A DNA stretch of 64,000 bases. It comes from Chitinophagaceae bacterium. Its GTDB lineage: Bacteria > Bacteroidota > Bacteroidia > Chitinophagales > Chitinophagaceae. This document shows positions 7,554-15,634 of this stretch, piece by piece. Each line of letters begins with the position of its first letter. The stretch's first letter is position 1. Where the stretch lies: NCBI GenBank assembly GCA_020403425.1, contig JADBXR010000009.1, positions 184,970-248,969 of the forward strand, given 5' to 3'. Under the pieces are notes generated by a model. The model was not told where the DNA came from. It saw nothing but the letters and a program-made list of their open reading frames with translations, and did no database searches. The translations under genes were made by a program, and so were the position numbers.

Positions 7554-10019
7554 TTATTGGTTTTCTGCTCCTTTTACACGACTGGCTTCTTCGCTGGCAC
7601 CGCCCCTCTTACGTTGCACATTACCCAGTTTACCTTTACTGAAGCGGTACGTGAATGAGAGGTTGACAAAACGGGAGTCATTCCGCTGCTGGAACTGCGC
7701 ATCGATATTGCCGAATTTGCTGCCTCCGCTGGCACGCTGTGTCCAGAAGATATCACGGATATTCAGTCGCAGCGAACCTTTGTTCTTCATCACCTGTTTG
7801 CTCACACCCAGGTTCACACCGCCAAGGCCATTGATGCCCATCACGCCATCCACGGCAGCAGTACGATAGAACCCGCTGGCTTCCAGTCCCCAGCCCTGGT
7901 TCAGTTTGAACTGCTCCATCACATTGAACATGGCGGTAGTGGTTCCGAAAGTATTCATCTCTCCGTTTACGATCCCGCTGAAACGGTTGTTATACACATT
8001 GGCATAGATATTCGAGGTCCACCATTTCTTGATCGATACCATGGCATTCACAGACAGGCCGAACTGACGCTGGGTGGCAATATTGGACTGCTTGAGTGCG
8101 GTTTCGTTCTGTCCTGCATCCTGTTCCATTACCTGCTGCATGATATCCGTGGTCTTGGTATAGTTCAGGGTAGTTGTCAGGAAATTGTTGAACGTATGCG
8201 ACAATTCGATATTATGGCTGAACTGTGGTCGCAGGTTGGGATTACCCTGTTCGTAAGTGTATTTATCCAGGAAGTATACGAATGGATTCAGGCTCTGATA
8301 GTCCGGGCGGCCGATCCTTTTCCCGTAATTCAGCACGAAAGAGTTCTTCTGGTCGGGCTGGTATTGCAGGTACAAAGTGGGGAACAATTGCACATAGTCC
8401 CTGATAAAATTCACACCGGTGGTCAGTTGTTTGCCGTCTGAGTGGGTATGCTCCAGGCGAAGGCCCAGCTGTGCGGTCAGTTTCTTGCTCAACGGACGGC
8501 TGTAATTCACATAGGCGGCATTGATGTTCTCACTGTACACAAAATGGTTGCTGCGGTTCAGGTCCCGTACAGCCGTACCATTGATCACACTGTCGTAGAT
8601 AGCATTGGCATCTGTACGGATGAAACTGGATTTAACACCGGCCTCAATTCGGGCGCCTTCTTTCAATGGCTTCAGGAAATCCAGTTTTGCACTGTAAATG
8701 GTGATATCCTGTGGTAACCTGCCCAATAAGGAATCCGGTTTTGAACCTGGCAATGGTGCGCCCCCCGCATTATAATAGGCATTGAACAGGTTGATGTAGT
8801 TCGTGGAGTTGTAATTGATATAATCCAGGTCGGCGGTAAGCTCCGCACCGGCCGTATCGAGCAACTGCCGAAGGTTCAGGTTGGTGCTGAAGTTCTTCCA
8901 GTCCTGGCTGTTCTCGGAAAGTCCCACTGTCTGGCTCTGCAGCACATTGTTTGGATCGGCGATATTGATCAGGCCCTTACTTCTGAACTGCTGATCGCTT
9001 ACGCCGCCATTGAGTACAATACCAACCGTAGTTTTCTTCGAAACAAAATAATCCATACCCAGTTTCAGGTTCAAAGGCTCATCCCTGCTGAACAGGTTGT
9101 TCTCCTGTGAGAAATGCGATTTCACCACTTTACTGGCATCCATGAATTTACGCTGAATGAACAGGTCGTTGAACCTCTCGCGGTAAGCATAACTGGCGTT
9201 CCCGAACAGGTTCACTTTGCCTGTGCGGTAGTTCATATTGGCACTGGCATTGGTCCTGCCATACACACCCTGGCCATATCCGGCGGTGATGCTACCGTTA
9301 TACCCTACCTGTTTGTTCTTTTTGGTCTTGATATTGATCACACCCGAGTTACCTGCCGCATCATATTTTGCGGACGGATTGGTCATGATCTCAATCTGGT
9401 CCATCTGTGCACTCTGCATGTTACGCAGCATATTCGCCAGGTCCTGGCCGGAAAGATAAGTGGGACGGCCATCTACAAATACCTGCACACCGGTTTTTCC
9501 TTTTAAACTGATATTGCCATCCTTATCGACGCTGATACCGGGCGATTTCTCCAGTACTTCCAGTGCGGTACTGCCCGTATTGGTAACAGAAGCTTCCACA
9601 TTCACAACGGTACGGTCGATCTTTTGCTCTACCAGGGGTTTCTGTGAGACCACGGTCACCGCCGCCAGGTTACCGGTAGCCGGCGTCAGTTCGATCGAAT
9701 TCAGCATATGCACCGGTCTATCGGCGCTGATCTCAAAACTGCTGCTATAGTATCTGGCATGCCCCAGCGCCTGCACAGACACCAGGTATTTACCTGCTTT
9801 GATGTTCTCGATCTCGAATGCACCGTTCTTATCGGAAACAGACATTTTTGCCACAGAAGAGTCTTTGGCCCTTAAGAGACCGATGGAAGCGGATTCAACG
9901 GCCTTCTGGGCAAAATGCACAGATCCGTTCACTTTACCAGCCAAACTGGTTTGGGCATGACCAACAAAGGAGAAACCTGCGATCCCCAGAGCTGTCAGCA
10001 TGGTTAGCATTTTTTTCAT
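7554..10019 (-). CDS. Outer-membrane beta-barrel receptor (TonB-dependent receptor-like)
   Basis: An 821-residue protein with a signal peptide ending near GHAQ (residue 23). It has a carboxypeptidase-regulatory-like beta-sandwich (about 28-115), a plug-like domain (about 120-235, with LEVLEKSPGISVDKDGNISLKGKTGVQVFVDG and SGVINIKTKK) and a C-terminal barrel ending in SFTYRF before a basic tail. This is the Bacteroidota OMP_b-brl_3 group, related to TonB-dependent transporters. No SusD-like partner is nearby, so its substrate (peptide, siderophore or other) cannot be told. The gene is monocistronic. A perfect inverted repeat overlaps its presumed promoter at 10071-10106, pointing to repression by a dimeric regulator. 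Confidence 0.88.
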   Translation of the reverse strand: MKKMLTMLTALGIAGFSFVGHAQTSLAGKVNGSVHFAQKAVESASIGLLRAKDSSVAKMSVSDKNGAFEIENIKAGKYLVSVQALGHARYYSSSFEISADRPVHMLNSIELTPATGNLAAVTVVSQKPLVEQKIDRTVVNVEASVTNTGSTALEVLEKSPGISVDKDGNISLKGKTGVQVFVDGRPTYLSGQDLANMLRNMQSAQMDQIEIMTNPSAKYDAAGNSGVINIKTKKNKQVGYNGSITAGYGQGVYGRTNASANMNYRTGKVNLFGNASYAYRERFNDLFIQRKFMDASKVVKSHFSQENNLFSRDEPLNLKLGMDYFVSKKTTVGIVLNGGVSDQQFRSKGLINIADPNNVLQSQTVGLSENSQDWKNFSTNLNLRQLLDTAGAELTADLDYINYNSTNYINLFNAYYNAGGAPLPGSKPDSLLGRLPQDITIYSAKLDFLKPLKEGARIEAGVKSSFIRTDANAIYDSVINGTAVRDLNRSNHFVYSENINAAYVNYSRPLSKKLTAQLGLRLEHTHSDGKQLTTGVNFIRDYVQLFPTLYLQYQPDQKNSFVLNYGKRIGRPDYQSLNPFVYFLDKYTYEQGNPNLRPQFSHNIELSHTFNNFLTTTLNYTKTTDIMQQVMEQDAGQNETALKQSNIATQRQFGLSVNAMVSIKKWWTSNIYANVYNNRFSGIVNGEMNTFGTTTAMFNVMEQFKLNQGWGLEASGFYRTAAVDGVMGINGLGGVNLGVSKQVMKNKGSLRLNIRDIFWTQRASGGSKFGNIDAQFQQRNDSRFVNLSFTYRFSKGKLGNVQRKRGGASEEASRVKGAENQ

Positions 10020-10070
10020 AAGATTGATTTATTCTTGTTTATTTAGTTCCAGTTGTTACTGATTACAGGC

Positions 10071-10106
10071 CAAAACTATGAACTATGTAATGCATAGTAC
10101 ATAGTT
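10071..10106 (-). promoter_or_regulatory. Receptor promoter with overlapping palindromic operator
   Basis: Minus strand TAGTTTTG (10078-10071) fits the -7 box TAnnTTTG. Immediately upstream, AACTATGTA (10081-10089) and TACATAGTT (10098-10106) form a perfect 9-bp inverted repeat with an 8-base spacer. Its position between the -7 and -33 regions suits a repressor site. The ATGT...ACAT core resembles PadR-family operators, whose usual spacing is 8 rather than the 10 seen here. Confidence 0.5.
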
Positions 10107-10205
10107 TTATATTCAACGGTAATTAGGCAGGATAAGTGGTAAACGCGGGCGGAGCAAGACTGGAATTAAATAAAATAAATCTATTGAATAGGCTGTAAAT
10201 CAATT

Positions 10206-10238
10206 AAAAAAGGGAAAATCGTTGATTTTCCCTTTTTT
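10206..10238 (-). terminator. Strong bidirectional terminator
   Basis: AAAAAAGGGAAAATC (10206-10220), a 3-base loop GTT, and GATTTTCCCTTTTTT (10224-10238) form a perfect 15-bp stem whose ends supply U-tracts on both strands. It lies 64 bases after the stop of the minus-strand methyltransferase at 10303. Confidence 0.85.
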
Positions 10239-10302
10239 AATTCGCCCTGATATGGTTTTTGTGGGCGATTTATAGATAGTGTTATTTTATCTCATATGTA
10301 TA

Positions 10303-11031
10303 TCAGGCAACCTCAAAACCAACCTGGTAAAAGTTGTTGACCGCCCCCAGTGGCTTGAGCTGGATGTAGAAATTACCCGTAAACTCAAGAAATGCCTTGA
10401 ACTCGTGCATGGCCACAGAAAACTCATCAAAAAGGATCACATCGCCTTTGCGGAGTGTGGGGTACAATTGGGACAGGGTATAAATAGTGGCGGAATATAG
10501 GTCAGCGTCTAGCAGGATCACTTTACGGGCCTGGGAAGACAGGAGATCACGATTTTCCCGGATAAAACCCGGCAACGTATCCTGGAAAAGACCTTTTACA
10601 AAAGTTCCCCGCGTATCTGTCTGCTCAGGCATCGAGAATTTCATGGATCCCTTATCATAAAAACTTCCCCATTTTTCCGGAAGTCCTTCAAAGGTGTCGA
10701 AACCGAAAAAGCGGGAATCAGTATGTTGGTTATGTTGCAACCACCAGCGGAAGGATTCCCCTGCGGCCACACCATATTCCAGGTAGATCAGTGGTTCATC
10801 GGCCTTAGCGTTACGTTTCTGCACAAACTCATATAACTGATAACGCTTGTTGTAATCGCGCACAGGCGTATAATAGTCGTTGAATTCGAATTCGTGCTTG
10901 TGTTTGCGGATCCAACTTACCAGTTTATTGAAATAGGCAATGAACAGGAATGCTTTGGTAAAAGGTTTGAACAAAAATGTAATTGGAACGAAAAGAAGGA
11001 AATCTTTACAGAACTTGACAAGTTGCTTCAT
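10303..11031 (-). CDS. TylF/MycF-like SAM-dependent methyltransferase
   Basis: A 242-residue protein with one N-terminal hydrophobic segment (residues 8-34). Its body resembles TylF/MycF-type O-methyltransferases: YLEYGVAAGESFRWWLQ (SAM site), FFGFDTFEGLPEKWG, and KVILLDADLYSATIYTLSQLYPTLRKGDVILFDEF. The Asp-rich DADLYS and FDEF segments match the metal-binding acidic residues of this family. Family members methylate sugars or other hydroxyl groups. The gene lies 34 bases downstream of lgt and probably shares its transcript. The substrate is unknown; an envelope glycan is possible from the membrane anchor. Confidence 0.78.
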   Translation of the reverse strand: MKQLVKFCKDFLLFVPITFLFKPFTKAFLFIAYFNKLVSWIRKHKHEFEFNDYYTPVRDYNKRYQLYEFVQKRNAKADEPLIYLEYGVAAGESFRWWLQHNQHTDSRFFGFDTFEGLPEKWGSFYDKGSMKFSMPEQTDTRGTFVKGLFQDTLPGFIRENRDLLSSQARKVILLDADLYSATIYTLSQLYPTLRKGDVILFDEFSVAMHEFKAFLEFTGNFYIQLKPLGAVNNFYQVGFEVA

Positions 11032-11065
11032 GTGGGAAAGTTTATACAGCCACTGTTGGGGTCAG

Positions 11066-12226
11066 TTACCCTTCATGTGATTTTTTGGAGAACCATTTTT
11101 CGGAACGGACCATCAATACCACCCCGGCAATGACCAACACGAGGGAGATCAGCTCTGCCTGTGTTGGCTGGAAAGGAAGCTGTTCATACTTGGTGTTGAC
11201 ACGGATCTTCTCGATGAAGAAGCGTTCCAGTCCATTCAGGGCAAGATATAATCCGAAGATCCTTCCGGGTACCTTGATGCGTTTACGCAGGAACCACAAG
11301 ACAGCGAACAGGATCAGACAGGCGATGATCTCGTATAAAGCAGTTGGATAAACAGGAGCCGGCAGTTGATTACAATAAGGGCCTGTGCAACCTGGAATAG
11401 GCACACCCTCTCCCACCACATTGTGCGGATAGGTATAGGCCCACATCCAGTCGGGCAGCCAGCTGAAGGGTTTGGGGTTCAGATTTACAATACCCCAGTC
11501 GCCATCACCGCTGACCTGGCAACCGATACGGCCCAATCCATAAGCCAGCATCATGGTTGGTGCCATGGCATCGCAGAGATGTACCACACTGATCTTTTTC
11601 TTACGTGCATACAGAATGATGGCAATACCTGCACAGATCAATCCACCATAAAAAGTGAGTCCGCTGAAAGAGACCAACGAGCCTACGGGATCGGCCACAA
11701 AATCATTCCAGTTCTCCAGGTTGTGAAAGATCTTGGCACCTAAAAAACCGAATGCGGCTGCATAGATCACGATATCCCCTACCCTGTCCTGCGGCCAGAT
11801 GCGTATCGTCCTTTTTTCAGGTTTGGCCAATTTCTGTTTGTTCTTTTCCCACCATTTCATTCCGGCGAACAACAGACCCACCAGCAGCCCCACGGGTAAA
11901 CTTCCTTTTGCGGATAGGATGAAAGCCTGCGGATCGCCGAGTGCATCGGGTATGGTGAAAGCACCAATGATCTTGTAACCGAAAATGAATCCTATCAGGA
12001 AATTGATCAGTAATTCAGATATGCTGGCAGGTGCACCGATAGTGAGGGTCTCTTCTGTATGTATGAATAGGCCCTGCTGTTGCTTTCTTCTTAATTCAAG
12101 TGTGAGCACCCAGGCACAAATGATGAAAGAGAGGGCCACAAAAAAACCGAACGAGTTCACCAGTTTCAGACCGGACAACTCTATGCCGAACAGGTCTTTG
12201 AAAGCGTAATATAAGTTGGGATACAT
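11066..12226 (-). CDS. lgt: Prolipoprotein diacylglyceryl transferase
   Basis: A 386-residue polytopic inner-membrane enzyme that transfers diacylglycerol from phosphatidylglycerol to the lipobox Cys of prolipoproteins, the first step of lipoprotein maturation. The Lgt signature LAYGLGRIGCQVSGDGDWG is present, as are YPTALYE and the C-terminal ERFFIEKIR. It is longer than E. coli Lgt (291 residues), with an extra N-terminal segment and an inserted basic loop, as is common in Bacteroidota. The many lipoprotein signals in this window are its expected substrates. Confidence 0.93.
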   Translation of the reverse strand: MYPNLYYAFKDLFGIELSGLKLVNSFGFFVALSFIICAWVLTLELRRKQQQGLFIHTEETLTIGAPASISELLINFLIGFIFGYKIIGAFTIPDALGDPQAFILSAKGSLPVGLLVGLLFAGMKWWEKNKQKLAKPEKRTIRIWPQDRVGDIVIYAAAFGFLGAKIFHNLENWNDFVADPVGSLVSFSGLTFYGGLICAGIAIILYARKKKISVVHLCDAMAPTMMLAYGLGRIGCQVSGDGDWGIVNLNPKPFSWLPDWMWAYTYPHNVVGEGVPIPGCTGPYCNQLPAPVYPTALYEIIACLILFAVLWFLRKRIKVPGRIFGLYLALNGLERFFIEKIRVNTKYEQLPFQPTQAELISLVLVIAGVVLMVRSEKWFSKKSHEG

Positions 12227-12341
12227 GTAGGATCAGGTCTTAATAAATCGTTAGCGTATTAACGTTGCAATGTTACTCAGAAATAATGATACTGATGTGT
12301 GGCTAATGTTGACAATGTATAAAAGCTTCCTAAAAAAGTAA

Positions 12342-12363
12342 GGCCCCACTTTTTAGTGGAGCC
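12342..12363 (-). terminator. Terminator of the bacilliredoxin gene
   Basis: GGCCCCAC (12342-12349) pairs with GTGGAGCC (12356-12363) with one mismatch. On the minus strand it is followed by TTACTTTTTTA. It lies 40 bases after the bacilliredoxin stop. Confidence 0.7.
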
Positions 12364-12402
12364 CGTACTTACTAACCCATCTATAACAAAACTAAGTCAA
12401 AA

Positions 12403-12819
12403 TCAATTACAGAACTCATCGAACACAGAAATTAAATGCTGGGCCAATACCTGTGCGGGACGACCCTCAATCTGGTGTCTTTCCACCATACTTACCAGCT
12501 GACCGTCCTTGAACAGGGCTATCGCAGGTGAAGAGGGCGGATAAGGCAGTAAATGGGTCCTAACCTGGTTAACGGCTTCGGTATCAAAACCTGCAAAACT
12601 GGTGGTCAAACGGTCCGGGCGTTTGGTTGCGTTCTGTACCGCCATGACCACACCAGGCCTGCAACTGCCTGCTGCACAACCACATACGGAATTAATCACT
12701 ACCAAAGTGGTACCTTTTTCGGCCAGGGTCTTATCTACTTCACTGGCTGAAACCATCTCTTCAAAGCCGTTATCGGTCAACTCGGCTTTCATGGGTAAAA
12801 CTATCTCTGCTGGATACAT
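12403..12819 (-). CDS. BrxA/BrxB family bacilliredoxin
   Basis: A 138-residue thioredoxin-fold protein of the YphP/YqiW family. The SVCGCAAGSCRPGV segment carries the characteristic CGC motif (Cys46, Cys48), and MYPAEIVLPMKAELTDNGF is a typical N-terminus. Bacilliredoxins remove bacillithiol from S-bacillithiolated proteins. Together with BshB1 in this window it supports a bacillithiol redox system. The gene is monocistronic, with a -7 box upstream and a terminator downstream. Which paralogue (A or B) cannot be decided from one copy. Confidence 0.92.
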   Translation of the reverse strand: MYPAEIVLPMKAELTDNGFEEMVSASEVDKTLAEKGTTLVVINSVCGCAAGSCRPGVVMAVQNATKRPDRLTTSFAGFDTEAVNQVRTHLLPYPPSSPAIALFKDGQLVSMVERHQIEGRPAQVLAQHLISVFDEFCN

Positions 12820-12843
12820 ATTGTTCGTCTTTTAATGATAACA

Positions 12844-12851
12844 CAAAGTTA
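12844..12851 (-). promoter_or_regulatory. Putative -7 box of the bacilliredoxin gene
   Basis: Minus strand TAACTTTG matches TAnnTTTG and lies 24 bases before the ATG at 12819. No -33 TTTG is at ideal spacing. Confidence 0.4.
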
Positions 12852-12887
12852 CAACAAAAGTTGAAACACTGAGAAGCTTTACAAATG

Positions 12888-12931
12888 GACGTTATGTCAT
12901 ATTGTTAATTCAAATTAAGACATTATGTCAT
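12888..12931 (+). promoter_or_regulatory. Repeated GACrTTATGTCAT sites upstream of hsp20
   Basis: GACGTTATGTCAT (12888-12900) and GACATTATGTCAT (12919-12931) differ at one base and are exactly 31 bases apart, about three helical turns. The core GACAT-T-ATGTC is a perfect palindrome. A weaker ATGTCA follows at 12948. This looks like a tandem operator or activator site controlling the heat-shock gene, or the divergent bacilliredoxin gene. The cognate factor is unknown. Confidence 0.5.
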
Positions 12932-13046
12932 TTTACAAAATGTACAAATGTCAAAAAGTACGCAAAAAATAACAAAAAACAGGCTGGTACAAGCTTTGGA
13001 CAATACTTCATACAAACTTATTTATCAACGCATAAAACGAATAGCC

Positions 13047-13475
13047 ATGACACTCGTAAAACAACAAAAACCGGTTTATTTCGGCAACCTGTTCGATGAT
13101 TTCTTCAACCAGTTCCCCAGCAGTTGGGGCAAGGATGTACAGACCCTCAGTTCAGTACCCGTGAACATTCATGAGACCAAAGAAGGGTATCATATCGAAA
13201 TGAATGCGCCGGGCCGGAATAAAGAAGATTTCCAGATCAACCTGGAAGATGGTCTACTCACCATCAGTTTCGAGAAAAAAGAAGAAACAGAGAAAAAAGA
13301 GTACAAGACGATCCGTAAGGAATTCAGCTACCAGAGCTTTACCAGAAGTTTCAGTGTAGATGACAAGATCGATACTGCAGGCATACAGGCCAAATACGAA
13401 AATGGTGTTTTGAAACTGTATCTGCCCAAAAAAGAAGAGATCATTGCCACACCAAAGCAGATCTCTATCCAGTAA
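13047..13475 (+). CDS. Hsp20/alpha-crystallin family small heat-shock protein
   Basis: Encodes 142 residues from the ATG at 13047 (MTLVKQQKPVYFGNLFDDFFNQF). An ATG at 12948 would add 33 residues unlike the family, so I rejected it. The alpha-crystallin domain spans about residues 35-140, with VNIHETKEGYHIEMNAPGRNKEDFQINLEDGLLTIS, the substrate-related FSYQSFTRSFSVDD and AKYENGVLKLYLPKKEE. Such proteins form oligomers that hold unfolding proteins for refolding. The long upstream region carries two palindromic repeats, and a terminator follows. Confidence 0.92.
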   Translation: MTLVKQQKPVYFGNLFDDFFNQFPSSWGKDVQTLSSVPVNIHETKEGYHIEMNAPGRNKEDFQINLEDGLLTISFEKKEETEKKEYKTIRKEFSYQSFTRSFSVDDKIDTAGIQAKYENGVLKLYLPKKEEIIATPKQISIQ

Positions 13476-13529
13476 TCGGATCACAACATAATAAGCATAC
13501 TGTTTCACAAGCAGTTGGTTTTGGTTTAC

Positions 13530-13559
13530 GCCCCGGGTTTCCACTCAGGGCTTTTTTTT
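13530..13559 (+). terminator. Terminator of hsp20
   Basis: GCCC (13530-13533) and GGGC (13548-13551) close a GC-rich hairpin followed by eight T residues (13552-13559), 54 bases after the Hsp20 stop. Confidence 0.65.
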
Positions 13560-13622
13560 GAAAAAAACTGCAGGAACAGTAATATTTCCAGTGAAACAGC
13601 TACCTATGCAAAAACCGGTTGT

Positions 13623-14477
13623 ATGAAGTTGATCTCTGGCTGCCTGCTGGCAATTTTGCTGGCACCTGTCCTCTATGCCCAACAGTCCTCCTCGCTTTTG
13701 TGGAAGGTCAGCGGCAACGGCCTGCAGCAACCCTCCTACCTGTTCGGCACTTTTCACATCCTTTGTAAACCCGATTTCTCCATTTCCACGGAACTGGAAA
13801 ATACATTGAAGACCTGTACCAGCTTTTACGGGGAGATCAAAATGGACGAGCCGGGCCTGCAGCTTCAGTTGATGTCAAAGATGACATTGACCGGAAAGAG
13901 CATCCCGCAACTGGTGGGCGAAACAGAATATAACAGGATCAGCCCGAAGTTCCAATCCATCACCGGCATGCCGATGGCCATGCTGAACCAATTCAAACCA
14001 TTTTTACACCTGAGCCTGCTGGCCCAGAAAGCCATTGCCTGTTCCGACCAGGTACAGCCGGAAACGGAGCTGATGAAACTGGCACAACAATACCGGATGA
14101 AGGTACAAGGACTTGAGACCATCAACGACCAGATAGAAGCCATCGAAAAGGAACCGCAGGACTCACAACTGCATTCCCTGGTAAAAATGGTGCAGAATTT
14201 CGACAGTGTGCAGCAGGTGATGTCGAAGCTGGTTGCCGTATACAAATTACGCGACATTGATTCGATCTATCGGTTCATGAAGGAAGCTGGCATGGACGAG
14301 GATTTTAAAACCGATATGATCACCCAAAGGAATGAGAAATGGATACCCCTGATGCAGCAGGCCATGCTTGCCCAACCCTGTTTTTTTGCTGTAGGCGCCG
14401 GACACCTGGGAGGCACGGAAGGACTGATCGTTTTATTACGGAAACAGGGTTACCGGTTAACCCCTCTAAAGTTTTAA
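13623..14477 (+). CDS. TraB/GumN family protein, secreted
   Basis: Encodes 284 residues from the ATG at 13623, which begins a clean signal peptide (MKLISGCLLAILLAPVLYAQ). The earlier in-frame start at 13515 lies across the Hsp20 terminator and is unlikely. SYLFGTFHILCK near the N-terminus and FFAVGAGHLGGTEGLIVLLRKQGYRL at the C-terminus are the two conserved GxxH-type motifs of the TraB/GumN (Tiki-like) family. The eukaryotic Tiki relatives are metalloproteases; bacterial roles are mostly unknown. The sigma factor gene starts 9 bases after the stop, so they may be cotranscribed. Confidence 0.85.
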   Translation: MKLISGCLLAILLAPVLYAQQSSSLLWKVSGNGLQQPSYLFGTFHILCKPDFSISTELENTLKTCTSFYGEIKMDEPGLQLQLMSKMTLTGKSIPQLVGETEYNRISPKFQSITGMPMAMLNQFKPFLHLSLLAQKAIACSDQVQPETELMKLAQQYRMKVQGLETINDQIEAIEKEPQDSQLHSLVKMVQNFDSVQQVMSKLVAVYKLRDIDSIYRFMKEAGMDEDFKTDMITQRNEKWIPLMQQAMLAQPCFFAVGAGHLGGTEGLIVLLRKQGYRLTPLKF

Positions 14478-14486
14478 TTTAGCCGG

Positions 14487-15005
14487 ATGCCCGACGAAAA
14501 GGAATTCATTGCATTATTGAACCAGCACCAGAAGATCGTATACAAGGTGTGCAACCTGTATATGGATCAGCATGCAGACCGGGAAGACCTTTTTCAGGAG
14601 ATCACCTTGCAGGCATGGAAGGCCTATGGGAATTTCAGAGGCGATGCCAAGTTTTCTACCTGGCTGTACAGGGTGGCGCTGAATACGGCCATCACTTTCT
14701 TCCGCAAGGAAAAAAGACAACCAGATATCTATGCGACAGACCAGGTTCCGGACAATCACGAAAACTCCCACGATCCCATTGAGGAACAGGTAAAAGCCAT
14801 GTACGCCGCTATTGGCAACCTGTCAAAGATCGATAAGGCGATCGTGATGTTATACCTGGATGACTATGATTATAAGGAGATCGGGGAAATGATGGGCATT
14901 ACGGCCAACAACGTGGCCGTGAAGATGAACCGCATCAAGACCCGGTTGAAGGAGGAAACACAAAAAAATGAAGCGAATTATAATTATCAGACAAGATGGA
15001 ATTAG
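14487..15005 (+). CDS. ECF-type RNA polymerase sigma factor
   Basis: A 172-residue sigma-70 family protein. Region 2 is visible as YMDQHADREDLFQEITLQAWKAYGNFRGDAKFSTWLYRVALNTA, and region 4 as LSKIDKAIVMLYLDDYDYKEIGEMMGITANNVAVKMNRIKTRLKE (helix-turn-helix). There is no region 1 or 3, as expected for extracytoplasmic-function sigma factors. Its last 10 bases overlap the start of the next gene, which encodes a four-helix membrane protein with no recognised anti-sigma domain, so the pair may be a sigma/anti-sigma unit. Target promoters are unknown. Confidence 0.92.
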   Translation: MPDEKEFIALLNQHQKIVYKVCNLYMDQHADREDLFQEITLQAWKAYGNFRGDAKFSTWLYRVALNTAITFFRKEKRQPDIYATDQVPDNHENSHDPIEEQVKAMYAAIGNLSKIDKAIVMLYLDDYDYKEIGEMMGITANNVAVKMNRIKTRLKEETQKNEANYNYQTRWN

Positions 15006-15634
15006 ATGAACTGAAATCGCTGATCAATCAGAAGCTGACCACTGCACATGCAGGAAGGTCGGGGGATGATATTGCTCAGATCCTTACACGCAAGACCGTT
15101 TCAGTCATCGATAAACTGAAACGCAGTCTCTGGATAGAGATCCTCTGCTGTATCGGGGCCATCCTGCTGTTCGCCTATTTCGGGTTTGCAGGCGACAACC
15201 ATGCCTACCAGGTCTATTTTTCTGCTTTTACCGTATTGACAACAATTTTCCTGGTCATCGTCATCTACCTGCTCAAAAGAACGCAGCAGCTGAGCGCTAC
15301 TGCCCTTCCGGTAAAAAGTAACCTGCAAACGATCGTGAACATCATTGAGACCTTCATGAAACGGTATTTCCAGTTCACCATGGGATTGATGCCGGCTTGT
15401 TGTGTTTTTGCGCTGTTACTGATCTACCATGATCACGGATCGATACCGGATGCCGGCACCATTTTCGGTACTTATTTCAAATCAAGCTGGCAGATGGTAC
15501 TGTTCCTCGTTGTATACGCGGGCGCATTGGCTACAGGCATCTATTATTTTACCAGGTGGTACCTGAAAAGATTGTACGGACGTTATGTGGAGCAGTTAAA
15601 ACAATGTATCCGGGAACTGGAGGAGCAGGACTGA
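14996..15634 (+). CDS. Membrane protein, possible regulator of the adjacent sigma factor
   Basis: A 212-residue protein I do not recognise as a named family. About 45 hydrophilic residues are followed by four hydrophobic segments, near residues 45-65 (WIEILCCIGAILLFAYFGFA), 73-93, 123-142 and 160-185, and a charged C-terminal tail. Its start overlaps the ECF sigma gene by 10 bases, so translation is probably coupled, and the order sigma then membrane protein is typical of sigma/anti-sigma pairs. No zinc-binding HxxxCxxC anti-sigma motif is visible, so an anti-sigma role is only inferred from context. It ends exactly where the convergent next gene ends. Confidence 0.7.
   Translation: MELDELKSLINQKLTTAHAGRSGDDIAQILTRKTVSVIDKLKRSLWIEILCCIGAILLFAYFGFAGDNHAYQVYFSAFTVLTTIFLVIVIYLLKRTQQLSATALPVKSNLQTIVNIIETFMKRYFQFTMGLMPACCVFALLLIYHDHGSIPDAGTIFGTYFKSSWQMVLFLVVYAGALATGIYYFTRWYLKRLYGRYVEQLKQCIRELEEQD

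Noticed and set aside
12948..13046. Longer N-terminus for Hsp20
   Set aside because: The extra 33 residues do not fit the family, and the ATG at 13047 starts the typical MTLVK sequence.
13515..13622. Longer N-terminus for the TraB/GumN protein
   Set aside because: It would run through the Hsp20 terminator and place the signal peptide inside the protein.
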